Shown here piece by piece: positions 7,735 through 17,290 of a stretch of 64,000 nt of DNA. The position numbers and the translations under genes are program-made. The notes beneath the pieces are model-generated. The model did not search any database. It had not been told where the DNA came from and worked only from the letters and a program-made list of their open reading frames with translations. Source of the DNA: Gloeotrichia echinulata CP02 (GTDB lineage: Bacteria > Cyanobacteriota > Cyanobacteriia > Cyanobacteriales > Nostocaceae). The DNA is taken from positions 1,924,501 to 1,988,500 of the forward strand of contig CP051187.1 in NCBI GenBank assembly GCA_038087035.1, read 5' to 3'. Position 1 is the stretch's first letter, and every line of letters starts with the position of its first letter.

Positions 7735-8187
7735 ATGGAAGCTAGTTTGTATGAGACGGATTTTTATCGGTGGACGATAGAACAGTCCGAACGGTTGCGT
7801 CTTGGTCAGTTTAACGAACTGGATCTAGCAAATTTAGCTGAGGAAATTGCATCTTTGGGGAGACAGGAAAGACGAGAACTAGAAAATCGGTTGGGTGTTT
7901 TGATTGGACATTTGCTCAAATGGGAATATCAGCCAGAAAAGCGCACGCGAAGTTGGCAGGTGACAATTAATACCCAAAGGCGCGAGATTCAAAAGCTTTT
8001 GGGAGATAATCCCAGTCTGAAATCATACTTAGATCTAGCAGCAATAGAAGGTTTTGTGTCAGGATTAGATTTGATGCTGGCTGAAACATCCATCAAGAAA
8101 AAAGTATTACCTTCTGACTGTCCTTATACAATTGGGCAGATTTTTGATTCCAGTTTTCCTGTTGGTATGGAAACAGAATTTGATTGA
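7735..8187 (+). CDS. DUF29 family protein
   Basis: 150 residues. The chain follows the DUF29 pattern widespread and multicopy in cyanobacteria: YETDFYRWTIEQSERLRLGQ, then LDLANLAEEIASLGRQERRE, LENRLGVLIGHLLKWEYQPE, and a C-terminal LPSDCPYTIGQIFDSSFPVG. Function is unknown; some authors have suspected toxin or nuclease roles but nothing here shows a catalytic site. Preceded by the 7618-7661 palindrome and followed immediately by a long heptamer array. Confidence 0.9.
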   Translation: MEASLYETDFYRWTIEQSERLRLGQFNELDLANLAEEIASLGRQERRELENRLGVLIGHLLKWEYQPEKRTRSWQVTINTQRREIQKLLGDNPSLKSYLDLAAIEGFVSGLDLMLAETSIKKKVLPSDCPYTIGQIFDSSFPVGMETEFD

Positions 8188-8192
8188 TACGG

Positions 8193-8270
8193 TTGTCATT
8201 TGTCATTTGTTATTTGTCATTTGTTATTTGTCATTTGTCATTTGTCATTTGTCATTTGTCATTTGTCATT
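8193..8270. repeat. TTGTCAT heptamer array, about 11 copies
   Basis: Eleven near-perfect TTGTCAT/TTGTTAT units fill the gap between the convergent DUF29 and GH15-like genes. Copy number of such arrays often varies between strains. Confidence 0.9.
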
Positions 8271-8321
8271 GGTAAGGATTTGAGGTATATTTACCTTTTG
8301 TAATATGTCAAAAGGTTACAG

Positions 8322-11300
8322 TTAAAAATCTTTGACAAACTCGGTCAAGAAGCGGAACGCCTTTAAAATATAACTGGCGCAATCTCTCGGAGAGGTATTG
8401 TAAAATGATCGCCAGGCTAAACCTTTGTCTTCGTCATAGCGATCGCCTTTTTCGGGATGTTGTTCTAACCATGCTAATCTGACGGCATGACCGATTAATA
8501 CGTCTAAGACGATATATTCTTCGATTTGCAGGCTGGGGTTATTGGAGGCGATCGCTGCTAATTCTATCATGGCTTCGATATTAACTTGGCGATATTCTGG
8601 GGCTTCGATTTTATTCAGCAGATGTTCGATGCGTAAGGCAAAATTCTTTTCTCCTGCTGTCATTTCTGACAACATTAATTCACTATCCAAGCGATTGCGT
8701 CGTTCTAGTTTATCACCAATTACTAGGCCTTTGCAATGTTGCATTACTAGCCAAACTTGTTGAAAAAATCCTTTGGGTACGCGGTTGAGCGCTCCTTCGG
8801 CTTGGCGGTACCGTCGCCAACCGCCTGATGGTGTTTCTATATCTTCGGCTATTGTGGGGATGATTACCCAATCAATGTCACTTTCTTTTTGTTTGACGTG
8901 GAGTGATTCTTGCTGACGTAATAAATCTCTCATTCCGCTATATCCAGTTAATACCTGACGTAGGCGGATTTTCACTTCAAATGGTGAAAGTTGCATCAAA
9001 TTTTCGTATGCTTCGTCTTGAGTGAGTTTTAATTCTCTGGCGATTTCGCTAGTAATTAATAAGATAAGATAGCCAACTCTCAAGGTTAGCAGTCCTCGAA
9101 ATAGTTCTGGTTCTGCTTTGATTAAACTGCTAAGATAAATCAGAATTTCTTGGGTGAGTACGCGATCGCGAATATCTTCACGGCAAAATTCATTGATTTT
9201 TTCGACTATTTCGCTGTGGGATATGGGTACGGTAATGACTGAGGCTTCGGTGTAAGCTTTACCTACGGCGATTTGTTTACCTCGCACCAAAATACTTGTC
9301 ACTACGTCCGACAAGCTGATATCAGCCATTTGTCTCAACCCCGCAGCGCGTCGCACTACAGTCCAAATGCTTAATTCCCCCGCTCTGGTGTACACTTCAT
9401 CTAGTAAATCTGCCACTTTCACAGGATTTCTAGGTCCACCAAAGCCGGTATCAAACTCTAGTCCTTGCAAGCGGGTTAAAGTCTGTAATAATTCAATTTG
9501 CTCGTAGAGATTTTCTGATGACCGCAAATAAGAAAGTAACATTCCCAAGTTGGTTTCGCACTCCATCTGAAATTCTTGGGTATGTCCTAATAGCCAATTT
9601 TTATTAGCATGATAAGCCAGATAACAGCAACGCAATCCCGCATTTTTCACTTCCGAGGAAGGTAATTGTGTTTTTAGAAGATTCACCCGTTCTGTGGCTG
9701 CTGTTAACATTAGCTGATTGAGTCTGCCTAATTTTACCCGCACGTTGTTACATACACCATTTCTCAGTTCTTCCATCAGTTCTAGTAAGGCTTGAGAACC
9801 AATTTCTAACATGGTGTGGGTCAACATTAAGGTGAGGATGGGACGCCCTAAATCGCTCCAATATTTTTGAATATAACTGAGTTCACTTCTAATTTGATCG
9901 ACCAAAAAATGGTAATCAAAGGTTAAGTAAAATTGCTGATAGTCTAAAACTGAGGGCAAAAACACGATTGTTTTATCGTGAATCCGAAAAATTCTGGCTG
10001 TTGTTAAACTCCGCAGCCTGCGGATCGGGCGTCCAGTTAAACCAAGTTTATCGTTGCGACCAATTTGGGCATAAATATCTGATAGTTCTTCGGTATTTCT
10101 GACTTGAATTGGCGCTATTTGCTTGGGTGTTTGGGTTTCAATTCCGTGGACTTCTAATTTTTTCTGTAAATCTTCATCGGCGGCGATTAAGGCAATTTGT
10201 ACCAAGGCTTCGCGATTTTTCCCGACACATAAATGTCTACCCAATGGGTCGATATCCCCTACCGCGATTAAGCCTTCACTTAACATTTGCGCCAAAAGAT
10301 ATAAACTTTGTGCCCACACAAGTGGTATATTTTCATTGGGCAATCGGGGCTGAGTTTGGGGTGCTAATTTTTCAGCTTCTACGTTTTTTAATGGCACATA
10401 ATATAGTTCTGGTAATAACAGCAAGCCATCCTGTTCTACGAGTAATGAATCTAGGAGTTGTTGATATTTTTTAACTTGCTCTTTATCGCCGCGAAACAAT
10501 CCATCTAAAACTAAATAAGTAAAAAATAACGGCCATTCGCATTCAATATCTTCAAATTGCTTGAGTTCCCACGGTTCATAGTGCAAACGTTGGGTGTCTT
10601 CTAAAACGGTTTGGTGTCCATCGCGCAGGAACCTTTTACAGCCGTATTTTCCTTGGAGTTTGTTGATGATATCGTTAAAAGTGCGATCGCGTAAATTTAC
10701 ATCTTCCACCGCAAAAGCCGGATAACTAATAATACTCAACAATGCCGCATCAATTTCTTTGGAACTAGATTCTCTCGGTAATAAGGATTCTAATGTAATT
10801 CGGGTGCGGGCGATTTCATCTGGTAGCGCATGAATCACGGATGCTTGACTACCACGCACGCCAAACAAATCTAGTCCGTTGATGGCTTCTAAGGCGGCTT
10901 TAGCCATACCTATAGAACTGGCGTTTAATTCCGCACTACCATGATTAATTTTGTTACCCCGTTCCCAAATCCCGTAATCTGGTGTGCGATATGCGCGTCC
11001 AATATAGTAAACTAGATTTTGGACAAAATCAACTTCATCAAGCGTATAAATTATTGACAATCCCGAAGCGGTCATTTGCGCCAACATCAGTAAAAATATA
11101 GATGTGGCATCAATTTGTAAATGTCCCCATTCATCGTCACCAACAACAATATCACCCGTAGCGGTGTTGTACTTGGCGTGTAACCCATCCAATGGCGATT
11201 GAGTATGTTTAAATTGCTCGACTTTATGCGCCTGTCGCATCATAGCAAACAGCAACCCGCGCATCAGCTTAATCACACTGCATTCTAGCTCATAAGTGCG

Positions 11301-11525
11301 TCCTCGATCTTCATCAACCTTGCGGTAGGCAAGTGCTAAACCCCAAACAGCCAAAATACTATAAACGTTGTCTCGTACCCACGCATCTGTATAATCACCG
11401 TGGGCTGTTATCGCTGTACTCGCAGGTAGCAAACCAGTAATCGGATTTTGACGTTTAAGAATGATTGTCTTGATTTGCTGGTAGTAATTCTCCAGATGAG
11501 TTTGCAATTCGCTGGACGTTTTCAT
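8322..11525 (-). CDS. Phosphorylase-kinase alpha-like / GH15-family large protein
   Basis: 1067 residues. The N-terminal 400 resemble the (alpha/alpha)6 glucoamylase-like domain of phosphorylase-kinase regulatory subunits and GH15 proteins: KRQNPITGLLPAST, AHGDYTDAWVRDNVYSILAV (41-60), LHAKYNTATGDIVVGDDEWG, and ERGNKINHGSAELNASSIGM. The rest is helical and matches the long phosphorylase-kinase-like tail; DWVIIPTIAEDIETPSGGWR is prominent near residue 870. Eukaryotic homologues regulate glycogen phosphorylase; the bacterial role is not settled. Codon usage and HIP1 sites look native. Convergent with the DUF29 gene. Confidence 0.82.
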   Translation of the reverse strand: MKTSSELQTHLENYYQQIKTIILKRQNPITGLLPASTAITAHGDYTDAWVRDNVYSILAVWGLALAYRKVDEDRGRTYELECSVIKLMRGLLFAMMRQAHKVEQFKHTQSPLDGLHAKYNTATGDIVVGDDEWGHLQIDATSIFLLMLAQMTASGLSIIYTLDEVDFVQNLVYYIGRAYRTPDYGIWERGNKINHGSAELNASSIGMAKAALEAINGLDLFGVRGSQASVIHALPDEIARTRITLESLLPRESSSKEIDAALLSIISYPAFAVEDVNLRDRTFNDIINKLQGKYGCKRFLRDGHQTVLEDTQRLHYEPWELKQFEDIECEWPLFFTYLVLDGLFRGDKEQVKKYQQLLDSLLVEQDGLLLLPELYYVPLKNVEAEKLAPQTQPRLPNENIPLVWAQSLYLLAQMLSEGLIAVGDIDPLGRHLCVGKNREALVQIALIAADEDLQKKLEVHGIETQTPKQIAPIQVRNTEELSDIYAQIGRNDKLGLTGRPIRRLRSLTTARIFRIHDKTIVFLPSVLDYQQFYLTFDYHFLVDQIRSELSYIQKYWSDLGRPILTLMLTHTMLEIGSQALLELMEELRNGVCNNVRVKLGRLNQLMLTAATERVNLLKTQLPSSEVKNAGLRCCYLAYHANKNWLLGHTQEFQMECETNLGMLLSYLRSSENLYEQIELLQTLTRLQGLEFDTGFGGPRNPVKVADLLDEVYTRAGELSIWTVVRRAAGLRQMADISLSDVVTSILVRGKQIAVGKAYTEASVITVPISHSEIVEKINEFCREDIRDRVLTQEILIYLSSLIKAEPELFRGLLTLRVGYLILLITSEIARELKLTQDEAYENLMQLSPFEVKIRLRQVLTGYSGMRDLLRQQESLHVKQKESDIDWVIIPTIAEDIETPSGGWRRYRQAEGALNRVPKGFFQQVWLVMQHCKGLVIGDKLERRNRLDSELMLSEMTAGEKNFALRIEHLLNKIEAPEYRQVNIEAMIELAAIASNNPSLQIEEYIVLDVLIGHAVRLAWLEQHPEKGDRYDEDKGLAWRSFYNTSPRDCASYILKAFRFLTEFVKDF

Positions 11526-11754
11526 GATTTTATTTTGAGCGACTTGGGGAATTCGACCGATGGAATTACAGCCGAGGGGGGTCTCAATTTTTTATTATCT
11601 CGTGTTCCTAGGCACCAAATCACGAAATTGTTAATGAACCATAACCAAAATGGGAGATTTCTGCCAAAAATTATCTATTGACTCTTGTCAAAAGTATCAG
11701 AGCTTATAAGCGCTTAGACTATATAATAGACCATTAGACCAGCCGTGATTAAAA

Positions 11755-12135
11755 ATGAAATTGGCTGAATTATCGCAGCAAGCGTTAGCAAAAATCAAGT
11801 CCGTTCGATGGGATCGGATTATCGAAAAACACGAAGGACCAGAAGATTGGGCTGGAGTTCTTCGCTACTCCCAGCCAGAATTTATCATGATTGAGGGACA
11901 CCCTGTCCTGTTACCTGTTGACAAATCCCATCACGCCAATATTACCATTTGGCGTTCAGTTTTTAGTTTTGACGGCAATTCCTTGACTTTATTCCTCAAG
12001 GATACAACTTTTGATGATGACCCCTTTTTCTGCGGCTTTATGGCTGTGTGCGATCGCGTTGTCGGCGAAAATTTTTTCTTGGCTATTTTATATCACGAAT
12101 GGTTTGTAATTGAGCAATCGCCGCTCTTTGAATAA
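11755..12135 (+). CDS. Conserved cyanobacterial hypothetical protein
   Basis: 126 residues, not assigned to a named family. Composition and codon use look like a real soluble gene, with a HIP1 octamer (GCGATCGC) near 12050. Visible segments are WDRIIEKHEGPEDWAGVLRY, FIMIEGHPVLLPVDKS, then LTLFLKDTTFDDDPFFCGFM and a C-terminal ILYHEWFVIE. No membrane segment or signal peptide. It stands alone, divergent from the GH15-like gene across 229 bp. Confidence 0.7.
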   Translation: MKLAELSQQALAKIKSVRWDRIIEKHEGPEDWAGVLRYSQPEFIMIEGHPVLLPVDKSHHANITIWRSVFSFDGNSLTLFLKDTTFDDDPFFCGFMAVCDRVVGENFFLAILYHEWFVIEQSPLFE

Positions 12136-12164
12136 CTTTAAATGAGTATTAACGTAGGTAGTTA

Positions 12165-12230
12165 GTAGGGTGCGTCAGTATCAATATTTTCTTGGTGTTT
12201 CCAGGGTTTCTCGTCGCTGACGCACCCTAC
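12165..12230. mobile_element. 66-bp MITE-like element with GTAGGGTGCGTCAG termini
   Basis: Perfect 14-bp terminal inverted repeats: 12165-12178 and 12217-12230. A second element with closely related ends (TAGGGTGCGTTA) is at 22263-22338. The interior is AT-rich and non-coding. Confidence 0.75.
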
Positions 12231-12498
12231 AGATAATTTGGCGTCAACCAATGATGATGTATTGCGAAAAGTCACGGGGTTTCTGTCAGATGTCTGGGAT
12301 AATTGTTATCCTGTTATTTAAGCAAGATATCTGCTGGTTGGTGTGGACTATAACAGGTGTCCCCTACGCTGTGCTACCTCGTCAATCAAGATGACAAAAA
12401 AGCCACCAGTGACGCTGCGCCCAATTAGCTTATGAGCCGAAACCCAGATTTTCTGGTAAAGGTTCGTAGTTTTGCGTAAATTCGTAGTCTTGAGGTTG

Positions 12499-12552
12499 GT
12501 AGTTGCGCTTAAGAGCGGGAAAGCCTTGCTAATAGAGATGAAGCGCAACTAC
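12499..12552. repeat. 54-bp inverted-repeat element (GTAGTTGCGCTT ends)
   Basis: GTAGTTGCGCTT (12499-12510) pairs exactly with AAGCGCAACTAC (12541-12552). Interior has no ORF. Probably a small dispersed palindromic element. Confidence 0.75.
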
Positions 12553-13110
12553 GAGCTATAAATTTAATTTCCTAACAATAGGGACTTAGGAAATATTGTG
12601 TTAAGTCAAACCAAGTAGATGAGATTTAACAGCCTGATAAGTGTTTAATAGCGCTTAAACAGATTTTGGCTCAAAGTGGTAGAAGTAATAATACTAGATA
12701 TTTGCCTGAACAAGGGTGTTAATATTCAGTATATTTACATACTACAACTTTTGATATTAAAATAAATAGCACTCATTGTGTGGTGTTATTTTTGACTTTG
12801 TGAAGTTTCGGAATAAATTCATTTATTGGCTTGACACAGACTTAAAGAGTAGTAAAATCTACTTTAATTAAACGAAAATCAGGGCTTTGAGTAAGTTACT
12901 TGTGTGGAAGACCACATATTTTGTACACTGATACTTGCATCTACCGGATTACACTATTCCGGGTTAGTATTATGACTTAGTGATGCCTGATTAGATATCG
13001 ATATTGAATTGTTGAATTTTATGGACCAAAGTCCACAAGACGGCAATATTAACCTCTTCTAAGCTGGTGAGCGTGTGTATCCCAGCGAGGGGGAGACCAT
13101 AGGAGGTATT

Positions 13111-14463
13111 ATGCTCATACAAGACATTCGCAATTCAGTTGTTGAGGTTTCTGACTTAAACCAGCTCAAATGGGATTTAAATCATGTACAACCCGTTGAC
13201 GTCGGGGAGTACATTACACAATTGTCTAAAAAACAGCGGGCGATCGCATTCCGGTTGCTGAACAAGGCTCAAGCTATTGATGTCTTTGAATATCTACCGA
13301 CAGAAGTACAGGAAGAATTGATCAATTCTCTCCATGATGTCCAGGTAGTGCAACTTGTAGAGGCCATGAGTCCTGATGAACGCGCCGAATTGTTTGACGA
13401 GCTACCTGCTGGGGTAATCAAACGATTATTACAGGAACTGAGTCCAGAACAAAGACAAGCAACCGCGACTATACTAGGTTATCCAGAAGGTACCGCCGGA
13501 CGGGTGATGACGACGGAATATGTCCGGTTACAGGAAGGATTAACTGTAGGCGAAGCCCTAAGTAAAATCCGCCGTCAGGATGAAGACAAGGAGACGATTT
13601 ACTACGCCTACGTCACAGACAATAATCGGACTTTGGTTAGTGTTGTATCTCTGCGCCAGCTGCTATTTACTTTTCCCGAGGTTTTCATCCGAGATATTGC
13701 TAGCGATCGCGTCATCAAGGTGAGAACGGAAACTTCTCAGGAAGAAGTCGCCCAAATCATGAAGCGCTATGACTTAATCGCTATCCCCGTAGTTGACCGG
13801 GAAGACCGATTGGTCGGCATTATCACAATTGATGATGTCATCGATATCATGGAAGAGGAAGCAACAGAAGATATTCAAAAATTGGCGGGTGTCAGTGGCG
13901 ATGAAGCTGCTTTATCTCCTCCCCAAGTTACGATTCTGAAACGCTTGCCTTGGTTATTGGGCATTATGGGACTATATATTGGTGCAGCCAGTGCGATCGC
14001 TCCCTTCCAGTCAGTGATTTCTGCTGTGCCGGTTCTCGCAGTTATTATGCCGATTTTTTCTAATACCGGTGGGACTGTAGGGATTCAAGCATTAACGGTA
14101 ACAATTCGCGGTTTAGGTGTGGGTGAGGTGACGCCCAAAGATACGCTCAAAATTCTTCACAAAGAACTTTGTGCTGGTTTAGGAACTGCTTTGGCTTTAG
14201 CGGTGACGATGATTTTGCTTTCCCTGATTTGGGCCCGCCCTCAAGAGCGATGGGTAGCTTTAGTGGCGGGAATGGTCATGGCAACCAACACAATTGTAGC
14301 TGTTACACTTGGCACTTTACTACCAATGGGTTTGAAGCGACTGAAGCTTGACCCTGCTTTGGTGAGTGGTCCGTTAGTGACAACAATGCTGGATACTATC
14401 GGGTTTTTAACCTTTCTCAGCTTGATTTCTCTAGCTTTGAAGGTCTTCCATTTACCACAATAA
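13111..14463 (+). CDS. mgtE: MgtE-type magnesium transporter
   Basis: 450 residues from ATG at 13111, preceded by AGGAGG (13101-13106); an in-frame GTG at 13075 lacks a comparable signal. Order of parts: MgtE N superhelical domain (about 30-130; LPTEVQEELINSLHD, DELPAGVIKRLLQELSPEQR), two CBS domains (about 130-255; VIKVRTETSQEEVAQIMKRY and VDREDRLVGIITIDDVIDIM), a plug helix, and a five-helix membrane domain with PIFSNTGGTVGIQALTVTIR. The NTGGNxGxQ-type signature is present as NTGGTVGIQ. It imports Mg2+ down its gradient, gated by Mg2+ at the cytosolic domains. Confidence 0.95.
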   Translation: MLIQDIRNSVVEVSDLNQLKWDLNHVQPVDVGEYITQLSKKQRAIAFRLLNKAQAIDVFEYLPTEVQEELINSLHDVQVVQLVEAMSPDERAELFDELPAGVIKRLLQELSPEQRQATATILGYPEGTAGRVMTTEYVRLQEGLTVGEALSKIRRQDEDKETIYYAYVTDNNRTLVSVVSLRQLLFTFPEVFIRDIASDRVIKVRTETSQEEVAQIMKRYDLIAIPVVDREDRLVGIITIDDVIDIMEEEATEDIQKLAGVSGDEAALSPPQVTILKRLPWLLGIMGLYIGAASAIAPFQSVISAVPVLAVIMPIFSNTGGTVGIQALTVTIRGLGVGEVTPKDTLKILHKELCAGLGTALALAVTMILLSLIWARPQERWVALVAGMVMATNTIVAVTLGTLLPMGLKRLKLDPALVSGPLVTTMLDTIGFLTFLSLISLALKVFHLPQ

Positions 14464-14480
14464 TCTGGCGAAAATTATGG

Positions 14481-14741
14481 CTAAGTTTCGCGCCTTTGAC
14501 GAGTCCTTCCGGCTTTCTTGGGCGCATCCGCCATCAGGCGTCTTGATGAAAGATTATGCTTGAAATTATGCACTTTTGCTGCTAAGGAACTGAAATCTTG
14601 CCCTAGTTCTTTGATTCCCTTGACAGACATTAGCTGCATTTCTCAATGCATCATTTGTATATTTTCCAGAGCAATCGCTGATTTTGTGCTATTAATACCA
14701 TTGAGAAAAATGTTGACGTCCGATGGATTGACACAACCCAT
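14481..14741 (-). pseudogene. Possible decayed small ORF with one in-frame stop
   Basis: From ATG at 14741 the frame reads MGCVNPSDVNIFLNGINSTK..ALENIQMMH, meets TGA at 14643-14645, then resumes EMQLMSVKGIKELGQDFSSL..RLMADAPKKAGRTRQRRET and stops at 14481. The two halves together look like one short helical protein broken by a nonsense change. I do not recognise the family, and chance cannot be excluded. Confidence 0.3.
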
Positions 14742-15149
14742 ATCCAAAATGGTATAACCTTGGTTTAATCATCAGCAAACTAAGCTAAAATCACACTCAC
14801 ATTCTCAATAATCTCATGAATTTTTGTGAATGTTTGCCAAAGATTAGCTACGGTGAAATATGCTGTTCAACATTTGACTTCCATCATTAGGGTGATCATT
14901 ATGCCCAAGGGCGGTTGCTATAACTTTGACAAGCAAAGCAACTTGCTGCTGCGCTCACAAGAGTTGGAGAAAAATAGATGGATATGCAAATTTGATGTTT
15001 TTTAGCTTATTCTCTGGCTATGAGAAAGAGACTAGGGATTAGGGGCTAGGGACTAGCGAGTATTATTTTTACTTGCACCTTCCCCTCAATTACTCAGAAC
15101 TTTTTCCAGTCAGTTAATCACGGAAAAATCCCACAACCAATTATGAAAC

Positions 15150-15221
15150 TTAAGTAAATCACCGATAATAAACCAAACTATATTGCAAAACGTAAATACT
15201 CCCTAAGCACTTACCAATGAC
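15150..15221. repeat. Degenerate copy of a dispersed repeat
   Basis: On the plus strand this reads AAGTAAATCACCGATAATA..GCAAAACGTAAATACT..CTTACCAATGAC. The complement of 60782-60845 has the same order of blocks (AAGTAAGTCGGTGGGAATAA..CAAAACGTAAATATG..CCTTACCAATGAC), so the two are related copies in opposite orientation. Confidence 0.65.
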
Positions 15222-15375
15222 CCATGACGACCCTAACCAGTATGTTTTGCGCGTATCCACTGAACTATTTCTAGTTTTCAGTGTTTATTTTCAACTAAAA
15301 ATCATCAACTGCGTAGACGAATAACGCATGAAAAATCTATTCCTATATCTTGAAGCTATATAATTTAAAAGCATA

Positions 15376-15933
15376 ATGTCAAGAGAAAACAAAAGCAAGT
15401 ACGCTATCCTGGGAATATTGAGCTTTGGTTCCCAGTCGGGTTACGACATCAAAAAGAAAATTGAAGCCAATACCAGCAACTTTTGGAATGAGAGCTACGG
15501 CCAAATTTACCCCATACTGAAACGATTGGTGGCTGAAGGACTGGCGACTCAATCGGTTGAGGCGCAAGTTGGTAAGCCAGATCGCCACGTTTATATGCTC
15601 ACAGACAAAGGCTACAAAGAGTTGCAACAATGGTTGACGACACCTGTTGATCCGCAAGTAGACAGAATCGAGATTTTGTTAAAGCTATTCTTTGGACACC
15701 AGATGACTGTCGGCGACAATATTCGTCATTTGGAACAATTTCGCCATCAGCAACAAAAACTGCTACAAAAGTACATAGCTCTAGTAGAAGATGTGAAAAT
15801 GCAAGAGGCAGAGAGCCTGAACGCTACCTACTGGCTAATGACAGCTAGCTACAAGCTGCATGTGACTCAGGCTCTGATTGGTTGGTGTGACGAGACCTTA
15901 GCTAAACTAAATCAGATGGCGAAACAAACATAG
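15376..15933 (+). CDS. PadR-family transcriptional regulator
   Basis: 185 residues. The first 90 form a PadR winged helix: SKYAILGILSFGSQSGYDIK, NESYGQIYPILKRLVAEGLA (recognition helix region) and PDRHVYMLTDKGYKELQQWL (wing). The C-terminal part (about 95-180) is a helical Vir/AphA-type dimerisation region (LEQFRHQQQKLLQKYIALVE). These proteins usually repress nearby efflux or stress genes in response to small ligands, but no efflux pump is adjacent here. The gene stands alone before pyrB, so the target is unknown. Confidence 0.9.
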   Translation: MSRENKSKYAILGILSFGSQSGYDIKKKIEANTSNFWNESYGQIYPILKRLVAEGLATQSVEAQVGKPDRHVYMLTDKGYKELQQWLTTPVDPQVDRIEILLKLFFGHQMTVGDNIRHLEQFRHQQQKLLQKYIALVEDVKMQEAESLNATYWLMTASYKLHVTQALIGWCDETLAKLNQMAKQT

Positions 15934-15980
15934 TACTTCGCCATACTACCTTGACTGTGTTTACGGTGATTACTTTGTCT

Positions 15981-15998
15981 TCAGGACTAAAGTCCTGA
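15981..15998. repeat. Short palindrome
   Basis: TCAGGACT and AGTCCTGA pair around a two-base AA spacer shortly after the PadR stop. It may act as a weak terminator or be part of a dispersed repeat; no T-tract follows. Confidence 0.5.
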
Positions 15999-16076
15999 CA
16001 AACCCAAGGATTAATCAGTTCTCTTAAAGATATCTGTTTCGATAGAAGACAGGTGGTATTATTGCCTCTGCATATT

Positions 16077-16114
16077 TGACACTCGCACTCCCAGAAGGAG
16101 TGGGATTCTTGACT
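16077..16114. mobile_element. Solo IS200/IS605-like end hairpin
   Basis: TTGACACTCGCACTCCCAGAAGGAGTGGGATTCTTG has the GACACTC..GGGATTCTT frame and a CACTCC/GGAGTG stem (16086-16091, 16097-16102) of the ends seen at 2603 and 19.42 kb. No transposase remnant adjoins it. It lies in the leader of pyrB. Confidence 0.55.
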
Positions 16115-16198
16115 CATAGGGGATAAGCGTGAACTTACCCTCATCAAGCATTTTAACCCTCTGCCCGACAGATGCACACCAAAAACTGATAGTTATTT

Positions 16199-17290
16199 AT
16201 GCCTACTACCACCTGGAATCGTCATCACATTCTTTCCCTAGCGGACTTCAGTGCTGTTGAGTACAATACTATTTTGCAAACTGCTGCAAGTTTTCAAGAG
16301 GTGCTATCACGACGGACGAAGAAAGTGCCAACCTTACAGGGACAGGTGGTGGCGAATTTATTTTTTGAACCGTCTACGCGCACTCGCAGTAGCTTTGAAA
16401 TCGCTGCTAAACGCCTAAGTGCTGATACCCTGAACTTCGCAGCAGCTACTTCTTCGATGACCAAGGGAGAGACAATACTCGACACGGCCAAGACTTATTT
16501 GGCGATGGGAACTGATATTATGGTGATTCGCCATCGCGAGGCGGGGGTACCGAATGCGATCGCCCAGGAAATGGATCGTCTAGGTGTACGAGTCAGTGTT
16601 CTCAATGCTGGCGATGGTCAACATGAGCATCCTTCCCAAGCCCTGCTAGACTTATTTACCATCTGTACTTTAATTGACCCAACTAGTCCCAGGGTGGAAC
16701 TATTAAAGGGGAAAAAAATTGCGATCGTTGGCGATATTCTGCATTCTCGCGTAGCCCGGTCGAATATCTGGAGTTTAACTGCCTGTGGTGCCCAAGTGCA
16801 TCTAGCGGCACCCCCCACCCTGTTACCCAAATTATTTTCTGAATATTTTTCAGATTTTTCCGAAAGCTATGCTAATATAGAATCACAAACTCCTAATCCC
16901 CAACCCCGTAGAGATGACCCCCCAGGTCATCTCTACCCCAACCCCCATACTTCCCTGATAAATCGTCAGTTATTTTTACATTGGGATCTTGAACCAGCGT
17001 TGTGTGGCGCTGATTTTGTCATGACTTTGCGTCTCCAAAAGGAACGCATGACTGCTCATTTACTGCCAAGTTTGCGAGAATATCATCATTTGTTTGGGAT
17101 TACACGCAACCAACTACAAGTATGTAAGCCCAACGTCAAAGTTTTGCATCCCGGACCAGTTAACCGTGGTGTGGAAATTAGCTCAGAATTAATGGATGAC
17201 CCAGAATTTAGCCTAATTCAATCGCAAGTTACCAGTGGTGTAGCTGTGCGTATGGCACTGCTGTATTTAATCGGCAGTGGTAAAGCCTAA
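16199..17290 (+). CDS. pyrB: Aspartate carbamoyltransferase catalytic chain
   Basis: 363 residues; relatives are typically about 305-340. It condenses carbamoyl phosphate with aspartate, the committed step of pyrimidine synthesis. Visible motifs: carbamoyl-phosphate loop [13 protein letters not shown] (55-67; STRTR 59-63), [14 protein letters not shown], the [10 protein letters not shown] block, and [10 protein letters not shown] near the end. Excess length lies at about residues 222-255 ([24 protein letters not shown]), where a palindromic repeat is read in frame in a surface region between the nucleotide-facing and C-terminal segments. All active-site blocks remain, so function is likely kept. 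Its stop overlaps that of the convergent Uma2 pseudogene. Confidence 0.94.
   Translation: MPTTTWNRHHILSLADFSAVEYNTILQTAASFQEVLSRRTKKVPTLQGQVVANLFFEPSTRTRSSFEIAAKRLSADTLNFAAATSSMTKGETILDTAKTYLAMGTDIMVIRHREAGVPNAIAQEMDRLGVRVSVLNAGDGQHEHPSQALLDLFTICTLIDPTSPRVELLKGKKIAIVGDILHSRVARSNIWSLTACGAQVHLAAPPTLLPKLFSEYFSDFSESYANIESQTPNPQPRRDDPPGHLYPNPHTSLINRQLFLHWDLEPALCGADFVMTLRLQKERMTAHLLPSLREYHHLFGITRNQLQVCKPNVKVLHPGPVNRGVEISSELMDDPEFSLIQSQVTSGVAVRMALLYLIGSGKA
16908..16936. repeat. Hairpin repeat inside pyrB
   Basis: GTAGAGATGACC (16908-16919) pairs perfectly with GGTCATCTCTAC (16925-16936) across a 5-base loop. It is flanked on both sides by AACCCC-type direct repeats and is translated in frame within pyrB. 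Confidence 0.85.

Larger units (their letters stand above)
12136..13110. other. Repeat-bearing intergenic region and leader of mgtE
   Basis: 975 bases without a supported gene. Two inverted-repeat elements lie in its first half (12165-12230 and 12499-12552). The second half, up to mgtE, can form small stems (for example CCGGATTACACTATTCCGG near 12943 and TGGACCAAAGTCCA near 13022), which could be a structured leader. I looked for an M-box-like magnesium riboswitch and did not recognise its conserved blocks. Confidence 0.45.
14464..15375. other. Gene-poor intergenic region
   Basis: 912 bases between mgtE and the PadR gene. It holds a possible decayed minus-strand ORF (14481-14741), a GGGATTAGGGGCTAGGG mini-repeat near 15030, and a degenerate copy of a dispersed repeat (15150-15221). 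The PadR promoter should lie near its end. Nothing else recognised. Confidence 0.5.

Noticed and set aside
12348..12548. 66-codon minus-strand ORF
   Set aside because: It overlaps the inverted-repeat element at 12499-12552 and has no protein-like pattern.
12560..13110. Possible magnesium riboswitch before mgtE
   Set aside because: Small stems are present, but the conserved M-box blocks were not recognised.
14518..14757. 79-codon plus-strand ORF
   Set aside because: Composition looks non-coding and the opposite strand has a better, though broken, candidate.
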